A stretch of DNA of 64,000 bases, from the NCBI RefSeq assembly GCF_001544615.1, contig NZ_FCNV02000002.1, forward strand, positions 682,001 through 746,000, read 5' to 3'. The position numbers and the translations under genes are program-made. This document shows, one piece after another, positions 43,632 through 52,182 of the stretch (its first letter is position 1; every line of letters starts with the position of its first letter). Below the pieces are notes generated by a model. It saw nothing but the letters and a program-made list of their open reading frames with translations. It had not been told where the DNA came from and did not search any database. Source of the DNA: Caballeronia concitans (GTDB lineage: Bacteria; Pseudomonadota; Gammaproteobacteria; Burkholderiales; Burkholderiaceae).

Positions 43632-45446
43632 TCACTGTGTATCGTCGACGCACAAGTCCGGGTCGCTCACGACGCAATCCGCGCTCGGCAACGCGGGTCC
43701 GCCGCGCACGCGCACGCCCGATTCCTTCGCGGAGATGCGCAGCCCCTTCGGCAGCAGCAGCCACATCTGCGTCGGCTGCTTCATTCTGCTCGCCTTCTGC
43801 TGCGCCTGCGCGCCGGTGCCGAAGAAGTAGTCCGCGCGCACCGCGCCACGTATCGCGCCGCCCGCGTCCTGCGCCATCAAAAGCCGCGTGACCGATGCCC
43901 CCGATCCGCTCTCGCTCGCATCGATGAACACGGGTGCGCCGAGCGGCGTGGTGCGCGGATCGATCGCGGCGGAGCGTTCGGGCGACAGCGGCACGCCGAG
44001 CGCGCCGATCGGCCCCGACGACGAATCCGGAATCGGGCGGAAGAAGACGTAGCTCGGATCGGATGTGGCGAACGTGTAGGCGAGGGGCGTCGAGGTGAGC
44101 GGAGCGGGCGCTGTGGTCGTTGCGCGCGGCGAATCGATCCGCGCCACGCCTGCATTTCCCGAAACCGATGGCGTGCTCACGCGCGCCGGATGCACCGCGG
44201 GCGTCGCGCTCTTAGCAAGCGTGAAGCCGCGCAGGAGCGGGGAGTCGGGGTTGGCGTCGGCGCTTTGATCGTCGCTCGAAGGCGATGCGTCCGCGTCCTG
44301 CGCGCCGCGCAGCAGCGGAGATTGAGGCGTGTCGTCGGATGCGGACGCGCCCGCGCCATCCGGCGTGTTCGTCACGCTCACTGCGCCTTCTTCCAGCGCG
44401 ATCTCGACGCCGCGCACCAGGATCTTGCGACCCTTGCTCTGCGCGCTCGCAACCGGCGGATTGAATGCGAAGCCGTTTTGCTCGGCATAAGCGAGCCGGA
44501 TCACGCTCACGCCGTCCGGCAGCACGATCTTTCCCGCGCCCTGCAATTGCATCGAGTAGAGCATCGCGGGATCGGAGACATAGGCCAGCACCGGCGCATC
44601 GATGCGCCCGCGTTCGATCTGCGCGCGCGACAGGTACGGCACGATGCGCCCGCCCACGAGGCGCAGCCGCAGCTTCTTGTCGCGGATGTCGGGCACGCTG
44701 TTGCCTAAATCGAGCGCGTAGACGCCCTTCGCCCGGCTCATCGAAAGCGCCGCGAGCGGTACCACCGAGCGGCCTTCGATGCGCGCCATCATCGGTTCCG
44801 AGCGCGCGTTCGGTGGCAGCTTGCGGGAATCGAGGAAGAGCATGTCGCGCGGGACGCCGTAGACCGGGTACACGTACGGCGGTTCGTAGCGGCGGCTGCC
44901 GCGCATCACCGGTTCGTAGTAGCCGGTCAACACGCCGCGCGATGTGCGGTCCACGTTGCTGATCTGATAGACCGTGAAGTTCTCTTCGAAGAACTGCCGG
45001 ATGGCGGTGCGGTCCGTTGCGCTTATTTTTCGCGATGCCGCGCACGGGGCGGCCCAGGCGGGTTTGCCGCCCAGCACCGAGCAGCTCCGGCGGAAGGCTT
45101 CCCAGGATTCGGCTACGTCATCCCTCGACCAGCCGGGGACGGCTGTGAAGGGGACCGGGGTGTACAAGGCGTTCTTTGTCGCGAACGGGGTCGCTGTGCC
45201 CGACAGTTGGGCCGATGGGGTCGCCGGTAACGGGCTCGTTATGCCAGGCTCTTGCCCCGTCGGTGCGGCGCTTACTATGCTCGGTTCTTCTTTCGCTTCG
45301 TTCTGTGGTGCTAGCGTGGGGGCATTTGCCTCCGCGGCAGCGGGCGGTGGGTTTGTCGCGCAACCACTCGCTATGCTTATTGCCGCTGCTGCGGCTAGCA
45401 GCTTTAACACGGTTAATTCGTCGGAGCCCTTCGCTTCTTGTGACAT
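43632..45446 (-). CDS. mltA: Membrane-bound lytic murein transglycosylase A, with a long insert
   Basis: 604 residues, against about 365-400 for typical MltA. GAGG lies upstream of the ATG at 45446. Lipobox SIASGC (Cys29) is followed by a Pro/Ala-rich linker to about 95. MltA domain motifs are GVLTGYYEPV near 171-180, SYVFFR at 465-470 and AQDAGGAIRG, whose Asp527 corresponds to the catalytic Asp308 of E. coli. Between residues about 345 and 460 is a low-complexity Ser/Asp/Ala/Thr-rich insert carrying SPLLRG twice (376-381, 402-407). It cleaves peptidoglycan glycan strands to anhydro-muropeptides from the outer membrane. Confidence 0.92.
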   Translation of the reverse strand: MSQEAKGSDELTVLKLLAAAAAISIASGCATNPPPAAAEANAPTLAPQNEAKEEPSIVSAAPTGQEPGITSPLPATPSAQLSGTATPFATKNALYTPVPFTAVPGWSRDDVAESWEAFRRSCSVLGGKPAWAAPCAASRKISATDRTAIRQFFEENFTVYQISNVDRTSRGVLTGYYEPVMRGSRRYEPPYVYPVYGVPRDMLFLDSRKLPPNARSEPMMARIEGRSVVPLAALSMSRAKGVYALDLGNSVPDIRDKKLRLRLVGGRIVPYLSRAQIERGRIDAPVLAYVSDPAMLYSMQLQGAGKIVLPDGVSVIRLAYAEQNGFAFNPPVASAQSKGRKILVRGVEIALEEGAVSVTNTPDGAGASASDDTPQSPLLRGAQDADASPSSDDQSADANPDSPLLRGFTLAKSATPAVHPARVSTPSVSGNAGVARIDSPRATTTAPAPLTSTPLAYTFATSDPSYVFFRPIPDSSSGPIGALGVPLSPERSAAIDPRTTPLGAPVFIDASESGSGASVTRLLMAQDAGGAIRGAVRADYFFGTGAQAQQKASRMKQPTQMWLLLPKGLRISAKESGVRVRGGPALPSADCVVSDPDLCVDDTQ

Positions 45447-45521
45447 GGTTTCCTCGTCACGTTTTCCCTTTTCTTATTTTCGTGTCGGTCTATTAGCTCG
45501 CCCCTCCCCGGGGCGGGGGTC

Positions 45522-45547
45522 ACTTTCTTTGCTGCTGCAAAGAAAGT
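45522..45547. repeat. Perfect 11-base inverted repeat (palindromic extragenic element)
   Basis: ACTTTCTTTGC and its exact complement GCAAAGAAAGT surround a TGCT loop. A further AAAGAAAGC follows at 45552-45560. I recall similar palindromes from other Burkholderiaceae intergenic regions; that is memory, not a search. It could act as a transcript-end hairpin for the units on either side. Confidence 0.7.
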
Positions 45548-45591
45548 AACCAAAGAAAGCAGCCTTTTCGCCCGCTGTTCTGAATCAGGGT

Positions 45592-45710
45592 GCACTCCGT
45601 AGAACCACGTTGGCACTCAGCTTGAATCAACCCTGAATCACCCTCCGCGCCCACTGAGCGCCACGTCCTCCGAGCCCCTCGGCTCGTTAACACCATCGGT
45701 GCTTTCAATG
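45592..45710. repeat. Direct repeat, copy 1
   Basis: 119 bases, beginning GCACTCCGTAGAACCACG and ending GGTGCTTTCAATG. It matches copy 2 (45765-45884) except for two substitutions and one single-base gap. The two copies are 173 bases apart start to start. Confidence 0.85.
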
Positions 45711-45764
45711 CCTCGTGGTCTCTCAAGCCTTTCGGTTTTTCTTCATCCATCAAGCCATAACACA

Positions 45765-45884
45765 GCACTCCGTAGAACAACGTTGGCACTCAGCTTGAAT
45801 CAACCCTGAATCACCCTCCACGCCCACTGAGCGCCACGTCCTCCGAGCCCCTCGGCTCGTTAACACCATCGGTGCCTTTCAATG
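45765..45884. repeat. Direct repeat, copy 2
   Basis: 120 bases, beginning GCACTCCGTAGAACAACG and ending GGTGCCTTTCAATG. It ends 7 bases before the stop codon of the T6SS kinase gene. Contains no obvious coding signal. Confidence 0.85.
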
Positions 45885-45891
45885 TCACCCA

Positions 45892-47769
45892 TCATTTAGA
45901 CGAACGCACCACGTCGATTTTGAACGTCGCCGCTCCATACGCCACCGGACACGACGGCGCCGCACTCCCGCACGACGGCACACCCGCAAACGGCGACGCA
46001 CTCAACGTCCGCTGCGCCGCCGCCAATGCCTGCGCCGAAGTCGACAAACTCGGGAATACCGAATCGTGCGTCAAATCCAACGCCGAAAAATCTCGCGGCG
46101 CCAACGACACGATCGCCACGAAATGATTCTCCCCAATCGGCTCGCCCGCCTGCATCGGCCACGCCGCTCGCGGCAACACCATCCGCCTCCCCGCATCGAT
46201 CCGATTGTCTCGATCCAACTCATTCGGAAACAACTGCAAATACTGGTTCGCCGGATCGACCGCGAACACATACAGATATCCATCGCGATCGCTCGTCACC
46301 ATGAAGCGCAACCGGTCCCGATCCACCACCGCACGCGCCAACGGCACCTCCACCTTCACCCCAACCGACGGATCCGACAACGCCTCAATCCGCGCAAACT
46401 CACCAGCAGGCGTATACGGCGGCAACGCAGGCGGCGGCGGTGTGATCGGCGAAACAGCCGGCGACGCAGCCGGCATCGATACAGGCGCCGCCGCCGATCC
46501 CGCCGCCTCGCTCGCCGTCCCCTGCACTCGATCGACACGATCCACACGATCCACTCTCGCCACCTGCGGACCTTGCTGCATCAGCTTCGGCACGAACCAG
46601 CCGAGCGCCGCCACCACCAGCGCGCACGCCGCGCCGACCATCCAGCGCACGCGCCGCCGCGACGCACTTCTACCGCGCGACGCATCCGTGCCCGCCGCAC
46701 GTTCCGCCGACGCCACATCCAGCGCAATCCCCAGTTCATCCGCGAATTGCCGGTCCGTCTGCGGCCGGTCCGCCGGCGACACCGCCAGCGCATGATCGAT
46801 CGCCCTTAGAAAGCGCTCCGAATAGCGGCCCGCCGCCAGCTTCGCGAGCGGCTGGTACGCATCGCTCACCATGCGCCCAACCGACGGCGGCGGCGTCTTG
46901 CCCGTGATCGCGAAATACACCATCGCGGCCAGCGCGTAATGATCCGTCCACGGCCCCTGCCTCAGCGACGCCACCTCCGCATACTGCTCGATCGGCGCAT
47001 AACCCGGCTTCAGAATCACCGTCAACGCCTGCGTCATGTCGCCGATCACGCGCCGCGCCGCGCCGAAGTCCAGCAGCACCGGACGATGGCTATCGTCGAG
47101 CAGGATGATGTTGTCCGGCGATATGTCGCGATGAAAACAGTTCGACGCATGCAGCACGGCGAGCGCATCGACGAGCGGCGTCAGCAGCGCGCGCAGCCAC
47201 GCTTCGTCAGGCGGCTTCGGCATCGCCTTCAACGCGTCCTTGAGCGTCACGCCCCGGTAGTACGGCATCACCATGTACGCCGTGCCGTTCGCCTCCCAGA
47301 AGCGATACACCTTCACGAGCGACTGATGATCGAATCGCGCAAGCAGCCGCGCCTCGTCGTTGATGAAGCTCTTCAGGCCCGCGCGGAACATGCTCTCGTA
47401 TCGCGACGATTTCACCTGCACCTGCGTCGCCCCGACGCGCGCCGCCAGCGCAGACGGCATGTACTCCTTCACCGCCACCTCGCGATCCAGCGACGTATCC
47501 AGCGCGCGATACACAATGCCGAAGCCGCCTTCGCCGATCAGCCCCAAGATCTCGAACTCGCCGAGCCGCGTGCCGGGCGGCAGGACGCCATCAGTGGGCG
47601 GCGTCGCGGGCTTGCCCGGCATGCCCGGCTTGTTCGGCAACGGCACGCGCGCGCCGCTCACGATCACCGTCTTGTCGTCCTCGCCGCCGGCCTCGATGTT
47701 GACCTCGGTCTTGCCTTCGTCGCCGCCGTCCGGATCGCGCTCGTCGGGACGCCTGCCGGTCGCGTTCAT
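45892..47769 (-). CDS. T6SS-associated serine/threonine protein kinase with DUF4384 domain
   Basis: 625 residues from the ATG at 47769, which overlaps the tagF stop by four bases. Kinase domain about 70-345: glycine loop IGEGGFGIVY, Lys101 in VAVKEY, HRDISPDN with Asp215, and DFGAAR at 234-239. One transmembrane helix lies near 395-415, followed by a short VDR repeat and a Pro-rich linker. The periplasmic part (about 480-600) has DRDGYLYVFAVDP...LFPN, a DUF4384 motif. Resembles PpkA-type regulators of T6SS. No PppA phosphatase gene is seen here. Confidence 0.9.
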   Translation of the reverse strand: MNATGRRPDERDPDGGDEGKTEVNIEAGGEDDKTVIVSGARVPLPNKPGMPGKPATPPTDGVLPPGTRLGEFEILGLIGEGGFGIVYRALDTSLDREVAVKEYMPSALAARVGATQVQVKSSRYESMFRAGLKSFINDEARLLARFDHQSLVKVYRFWEANGTAYMVMPYYRGVTLKDALKAMPKPPDEAWLRALLTPLVDALAVLHASNCFHRDISPDNIILLDDSHRPVLLDFGAARRVIGDMTQALTVILKPGYAPIEQYAEVASLRQGPWTDHYALAAMVYFAITGKTPPPSVGRMVSDAYQPLAKLAAGRYSERFLRAIDHALAVSPADRPQTDRQFADELGIALDVASAERAAGTDASRGRSASRRRVRWMVGAACALVVAALGWFVPKLMQQGPQVARVDRVDRVDRVQGTASEAAGSAAAPVSMPAASPAVSPITPPPPALPPYTPAGEFARIEALSDPSVGVKVEVPLARAVVDRDRLRFMVTSDRDGYLYVFAVDPANQYLQLFPNELDRDNRIDAGRRMVLPRAAWPMQAGEPIGENHFVAIVSLAPRDFSALDLTHDSVFPSLSTSAQALAAAQRTLSASPFAGVPSCGSAAPSCPVAYGAATFKIDVVRSSK

Positions 47770-48533
47770 GATGCGCGGTCCCGCAAGAGCGTCGTGAAAA
47801 GCGCCGTGTCCGGCAAGCCGTACGCCGGCCAGATGGTGAACGGGCGTGGCGTCGCTGTCGGCGGGTCCTGCGCGTCGTCCGTCGATTCTTCCGGTTGCGC
47901 GCACTGCGCCGACGTCCACATGCTCATGCCATAAAGCTCCGTCTGCCAGACCGGGGCGAAGGTGCGCGCGAGCGCATCCGGTAGCGCCGCCGCCGACTGC
48001 ACGATCCACGGTTCGGTCAGCACGGCCGCGCGCGCATCGTTGACGGGCGGCGCGGGCGAGGGCGCGGGCAGCGCGGCGAGCTGCGCGTCGAGGCGCTCGA
48101 TGCTGTGGTCGAAATCGAGCGCGGCGAGCGCCACGCCTTCTATCGCCGAAAGCCAGTCCCACAGCGCGACGATCTCGCCGCCGCGCGCAGGCGGGCACGG
48201 CAGCGACGCCGCGATCGTCAGCGGAAAATGCCGGCCCACGCGATCCACCGACGCCATCACCACGCCCGCCCAGCACTGCGTGAGCGTCGGCGCAATCGCG
48301 CCCGGCATCGCGAAGAAGCGCCACACCGGACACGTGAGATAGAACTCGAGCCAGTCCGCGCCGAGCGCAAGCTGCGTTTCCGCGACGCGCTGCGCGAGCC
48401 ACGCGTCCCACGGCGCGACGAACGCATCCGAGAGCCGCCGCGCCGCGAAATCGCCGAGCGACGGCAGCTTGCCGTACCAGCCGGGAATGGCCGGGCCTTC
48501 ATCGGCGAGGGCGTCGGCGAGATCGTCGCTCAT
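47766..48533 (-). CDS. tagF: T6SS-associated protein TagF (ImpM family)
   Basis: 255 residues, starting MSDDLADALADEG. The family motif WYGKLPSLGDFAARRL appears at about residues 17-32, then LTCPVWRFFAMPG and a GRHFPLTIA strand. TagF represses post-translational T6SS activation in Pseudomonas and is linked to the threonine phosphorylation pathway. It overlaps tssM at its start and the kinase at its stop, both by four bases, so all three are co-translated. Confidence 0.92.
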   Translation of the reverse strand: MSDDLADALADEGPAIPGWYGKLPSLGDFAARRLSDAFVAPWDAWLAQRVAETQLALGADWLEFYLTCPVWRFFAMPGAIAPTLTQCWAGVVMASVDRVGRHFPLTIAASLPCPPARGGEIVALWDWLSAIEGVALAALDFDHSIERLDAQLAALPAPSPAPPVNDARAAVLTEPWIVQSAAALPDALARTFAPVWQTELYGMSMWTSAQCAQPEESTDDAQDPPTATPRPFTIWPAYGLPDTALFTTLLRDRAS

Positions 48534-51500
48534 AGGCGTTCCGGACACGAGAACGCGCGCAAATCGGCGAGCCGGAACGGATTCTCGACGCTGTTCGCCG
48601 TCACCTCGAAGCGCGCCTTGCGCCCCTCCACATCGAACGTGACGATGAAGCGCTCTGGCTGGCCCGTCGGCTGCACGTCGAGCCGGTCGAACATGCGGAA
48701 AAGCGCCCACGGTCCCTCGAACACCAGATTGCTCGCTGCGTTCGACGGCGGCGGCGTCAGTTGCAGGCTCACGCGGCCCGAGCCGCGCGCGCCGGGCCAC
48801 TGAATAGCCGATGGAACCTGCGGGCCGTGCGCGTAGGTGAGGATTTGCCCGTCGATGTCGAGCGTGAACGAAAGAATCGACGGGTCCATGTCGAGCGGCT
48901 TGAACTGCAACGCCAGCGCCGGCGTCTTGCCGCCGCCCCGAAAGAACACGCCGCGAATGGTCGCCGCGCGCTCGAACTGCGCGAGCCCGGCGGGGCTGAT
49001 CTGCGTCGCGGTGGAATCGGATTTCTTAAAGGCCCACGGTTTCGCGGATACGTCCACGTCCTGCGCCAGGTTCTTCTGAAAGAAGTCGTCGAACTTGCCG
49101 CCCGGCGCGAACAGCGTGCCGAAGTCCTCGGGCAGCACGTCGCGGCCGGACGCCGGCACGAACGGATAGCGCCCCGCCACCGCGCGGTTGCAGAACGCGG
49201 AAATCGACTCCTTCAGGTCCGCCGACAGATTCACGCGACGCGCCTGCAGCGTCTGCGCCGCGCCCTGACTGCCTAAGTCGAGCAGCGCCGTGCGGATCGG
49301 CTCGGGCATGCGCGCGGCCTGCGAACGCAGCTTCGCGGGCGCGTCCGAAGGCGGCGGCGCGGTCTTCTGCTGCAAGGCTTCGTCGGTGGCGCTCAGGTAC
49401 GCGTAGACATCGTTGATGAGCGCGAGCGTCTGCATGATCGGCGCGGGCTGCCCGCCGCCGGGACTCGTCGCGAGCGCGCGCAGGCCGGCGAAGCGATCGT
49501 CGACGACGCTCTCCAGCCGCATTCCCGGCGCGGCCGGCGCGATGCGCGTGGGGTCCGGTCCGCGAATGATCTTTTCGAGCCGCTCGCGCGCGGCGCTGAT
49601 CTTGTCGTTCGCCTTGTCGACGACCGTCGCTTCGTTGTCCGGCTTCGCGGCGAGCGTTGTTTCCCGCGATGCGGCCCGCACGAGCATCGCGAGCGGCGAA
49701 TCCGGCGCGGAGAGAATGCGCGCGATCTGCACCGACTGCGAAAGCGTGTCCGCGCGCACGATGCGGATGTCGTTCAGAAATTCCGTCCATGTGCGCGCGT
49801 AGTCCTGCAAGTACAGCAGCCGCACGTCCTGCGTCAGGCGCTGCATCGCTGCGGGATCGCCGCGCGGCAGGCCGCTTTGATCGCGGATGCCGAGCACCCA
49901 CGGCTCTTCGCTCGCGAGTTGCGCGGCGGTGTCATCGACGGCTTTCAGGAACGCCTTGTGATAGCCGTCGAACGAATACAGCCCCGGCACGCCGCGCGTG
50001 AGCGGCGCGCCGCTCGCCCGCACGAAGACGAGCTGCGCGTTCGGCCCGCCCGCGCGCGCGACGGTGAATTCCGGGTAATCCGCGCCCACGCCTTGCTGCT
50101 TCACGCGCCCGTAGACGCGCTGCGCGAGCGTGCTGGCGGCGAGCATCGAACGCACACTGGCCACGAGACGTTCGTCGAAAGGCAAATCAGGATGCACGAC
50201 GCCGCGCGAAAACAGCGCATCCAGATGGCCGGCCAGCGCCGCGCGCTCCTCGTTGCCGACCTCGCGCGGCAGCGAGCGGTCCCAGTCGGTGACGATCCAC
50301 ACTTTGAGCGCATCGGGGTCCTGATGATCCGGCTGATGCAGCATCAGATACGCCTTGAGCGCTTCGTACGCGTAGCCGGGATTCGACGCGTTCGCGCTGC
50401 GCGCCTGCTCCTCGATGCGCGCGGCGAGCTTCGGCAGGAAGAGATCGGTGAGCAGCCGTTCGTATGCGCCGTTCGCGGCGGCGTCGAGTTTCGCGCCTTG
50501 CCACAGGCCCCATTGCATCGCGAGCGGCGGATGCGCGGCATCGACTTGCGGCGTGGAGCCGAGCTTTTGCACCGCCGAGAGAATCGGCAGCAGCGCGACG
50601 AGACTCGTATTCGCCGCCGATGTCCCCGCGACCGCCTCTTTCGCCGCGCGCGCGGCCTGTTCGACGTGCTGCACATACGCGCGGTTGCGCAGATAGCTCG
50701 TGCCCCACAGCGCCAGCACGCACGCGCTCAACGCCGCGATGCCCGCATACGCCGACAGCCGCCGCAGATGCCGCCGCCGCGCCCATTGCAGGTTCGATCC
50801 CGCGAGCCCTTGCTCCGCGAACACGACCTGCTTCAGCAATCGTTCGATGAAATAGCTGCGCCCGCCCGATGCGCGTGCCGGCTGCGCGCCGCGCTCGATG
50901 CGATCGATATGGAACGCCCGCGCGAGCGCGCCCATCACGCGATCGATCGGCGTGCCTTCCTGCGTGCCGCTCGTGAAATAGACGCCGCGCACGAACGGAA
51001 GCTCGTCGTGCTTCGACTGCACGAAGGTCGCGGCGAGCGCTTCGGCCAGCACGGGCTTCAACGCCGCGAACTGCTGCGGAAAGCCGATGATCGCCGCGCG
51101 CGCGGCAAGCCCGCTTTCCGCGTTCAGCCGGTCCGGCACGCGCGCGACGAGCCGCGCTTCGAGCGCATTCAGCTCGGCATCGATGCGCGCGGCGAATTCG
51201 GCGTCGGTCAAGGGATGCGCGGGATCGTACGGAAACGTGAAGCCGAAGACCTGCGCGCGCTCTTCCTTCGACATGTCCGCGAAAAACTCCGTGAAGCCCG
51301 CGAGCAGATCCGTCTTGGTGACGAGCACGTAGACCGGAAAGCGCGTGCCGAACGCCTGGATCAGCTCGCGCATGCGGGCGCGCAGCGTGGCGGCCATGTC
51401 GCCCGCGTTCGCGGACGTGGCCGCGAGCAGATCGGGCACGGCGAGCGTGAGGAACACGCCGTTGATCGGCTGGCGCGGGCGCGTCTTCCTGAGCAGCGCG

Positions 51501-52180
51501 AGAAAGCCCTGCCACGCGGTCTGGTCGGCGTCGCGGTCGCTTTCGTGCGTGGTGTAGCGGCCGGCGGTGTCGATGAGCACGGCTTCGTCGGTGAACCACC
51601 AGTCGCAGTTGCGCGTGCCGCCGACGCCGCGAATCTTGTCGGTGCCGAATCGCTCGGCGAGCGGAAAGCGCAGGCCCGAATGGACGAGCGCGGTCGTCTT
51701 GCCCGCGCCCGGCGCGCCGATGAACATGTACCACGGCAACTGATACAGATATTGCCTGCCCGAGAACGTGATCCAGTCGCGCCAGCCGGGCTTGCCGCCG
51801 GACGCGGTGATGCGCGCGTCGCGCAGCACGGCGAGCGCTTCGTCGAAGCGTTGCGAGAGCGTCGCGACCTCCGCTTCGCCCGCCGATGGCGCGGCGGCGC
51901 GCGCGGGCGGCGGCGCGTCGCGCATCGCGAATCCTGCTGACAATCCCTTCGACAACGCCGCCTGCGTGCGACGCGCGCGCCACGCGGAGAGCAGCATCCG
52001 CAGCACGAGCAGCAGCGCGACGCAGCCGATGGCGATGCCGCGCGCCGTCGTCGATTCGAGCGGATAGTTGCCCGCGAACGACAGCAGCGGCCCCGCGATC
52101 CAGATCACGCCGGCGATCAGCAGGAAGCCGATGCTGGTCAGCAGCACGGGATGAAACAGGATCGAGAGGATCTTCTTCAT
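48530..52180 (-). CDS. tssM: T6SS membrane protein TssM (IcmF)
   Basis: 1216 residues from the ATG at 52180; a GTG two codons upstream (52186) would overlap the tssL stop by four bases and is equally possible. Two N-terminal transmembrane helices (about 10-35, 48-64), then the cytoplasmic NTPase domain with Walker A GAPGAGKTT at 155-163 and DTAGRY further on. A third helix lies near residue 470 (AALSACVLALWGTSY). The long C-terminal part is periplasmic and would contact TssJ. Walker motif is intact, unlike some TssM proteins. Confidence 0.95.
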   Translation of the reverse strand: MKKILSILFHPVLLTSIGFLLIAGVIWIAGPLLSFAGNYPLESTTARGIAIGCVALLLVLRMLLSAWRARRTQAALSKGLSAGFAMRDAPPPARAAAPSAGEAEVATLSQRFDEALAVLRDARITASGGKPGWRDWITFSGRQYLYQLPWYMFIGAPGAGKTTALVHSGLRFPLAERFGTDKIRGVGGTRNCDWWFTDEAVLIDTAGRYTTHESDRDADQTAWQGFLALLRKTRPRQPINGVFLTLAVPDLLAATSANAGDMAATLRARMRELIQAFGTRFPVYVLVTKTDLLAGFTEFFADMSKEERAQVFGFTFPYDPAHPLTDAEFAARIDAELNALEARLVARVPDRLNAESGLAARAAIIGFPQQFAALKPVLAEALAATFVQSKHDELPFVRGVYFTSGTQEGTPIDRVMGALARAFHIDRIERGAQPARASGGRSYFIERLLKQVVFAEQGLAGSNLQWARRRHLRRLSAYAGIAALSACVLALWGTSYLRNRAYVQHVEQAARAAKEAVAGTSAANTSLVALLPILSAVQKLGSTPQVDAAHPPLAMQWGLWQGAKLDAAANGAYERLLTDLFLPKLAARIEEQARSANASNPGYAYEALKAYLMLHQPDHQDPDALKVWIVTDWDRSLPREVGNEERAALAGHLDALFSRGVVHPDLPFDERLVASVRSMLAASTLAQRVYGRVKQQGVGADYPEFTVARAGGPNAQLVFVRASGAPLTRGVPGLYSFDGYHKAFLKAVDDTAAQLASEEPWVLGIRDQSGLPRGDPAAMQRLTQDVRLLYLQDYARTWTEFLNDIRIVRADTLSQSVQIARILSAPDSPLAMLVRAASRETTLAAKPDNEATVVDKANDKISAARERLEKIIRGPDPTRIAPAAPGMRLESVVDDRFAGLRALATSPGGGQPAPIMQTLALINDVYAYLSATDEALQQKTAPPPSDAPAKLRSQAARMPEPIRTALLDLGSQGAAQTLQARRVNLSADLKESISAFCNRAVAGRYPFVPASGRDVLPEDFGTLFAPGGKFDDFFQKNLAQDVDVSAKPWAFKKSDSTATQISPAGLAQFERAATIRGVFFRGGGKTPALALQFKPLDMDPSILSFTLDIDGQILTYAHGPQVPSAIQWPGARGSGRVSLQLTPPPSNAASNLVFEGPWALFRMFDRLDVQPTGQPERFIVTFDVEGRKARFEVTANSVENPFRLADLRAFSCPERL

Positions 52181-52182
52181 GA

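Larger units (their letters stand above)
45447..45891. other. Intergenic region rich in repeats
   Basis: 445 bases between mltA and the T6SS kinase gene. It contains the inverted repeat at 45522-45547 and two copies of a 119/120-base direct repeat. Small minus-strand frames begin in each repeat copy (both with MPT-x-FYGV) but look like translations of the repeat rather than genes. Confidence 0.6.

Noticed and set aside
45413-45789. Two small minus-strand frames, 67 and 89 residues, both starting MPT-x-FYGV
   Set aside because: Both are translations of the direct repeat and the palindrome; they share only the repeat-derived N terminus and have no binding site or coding bias.
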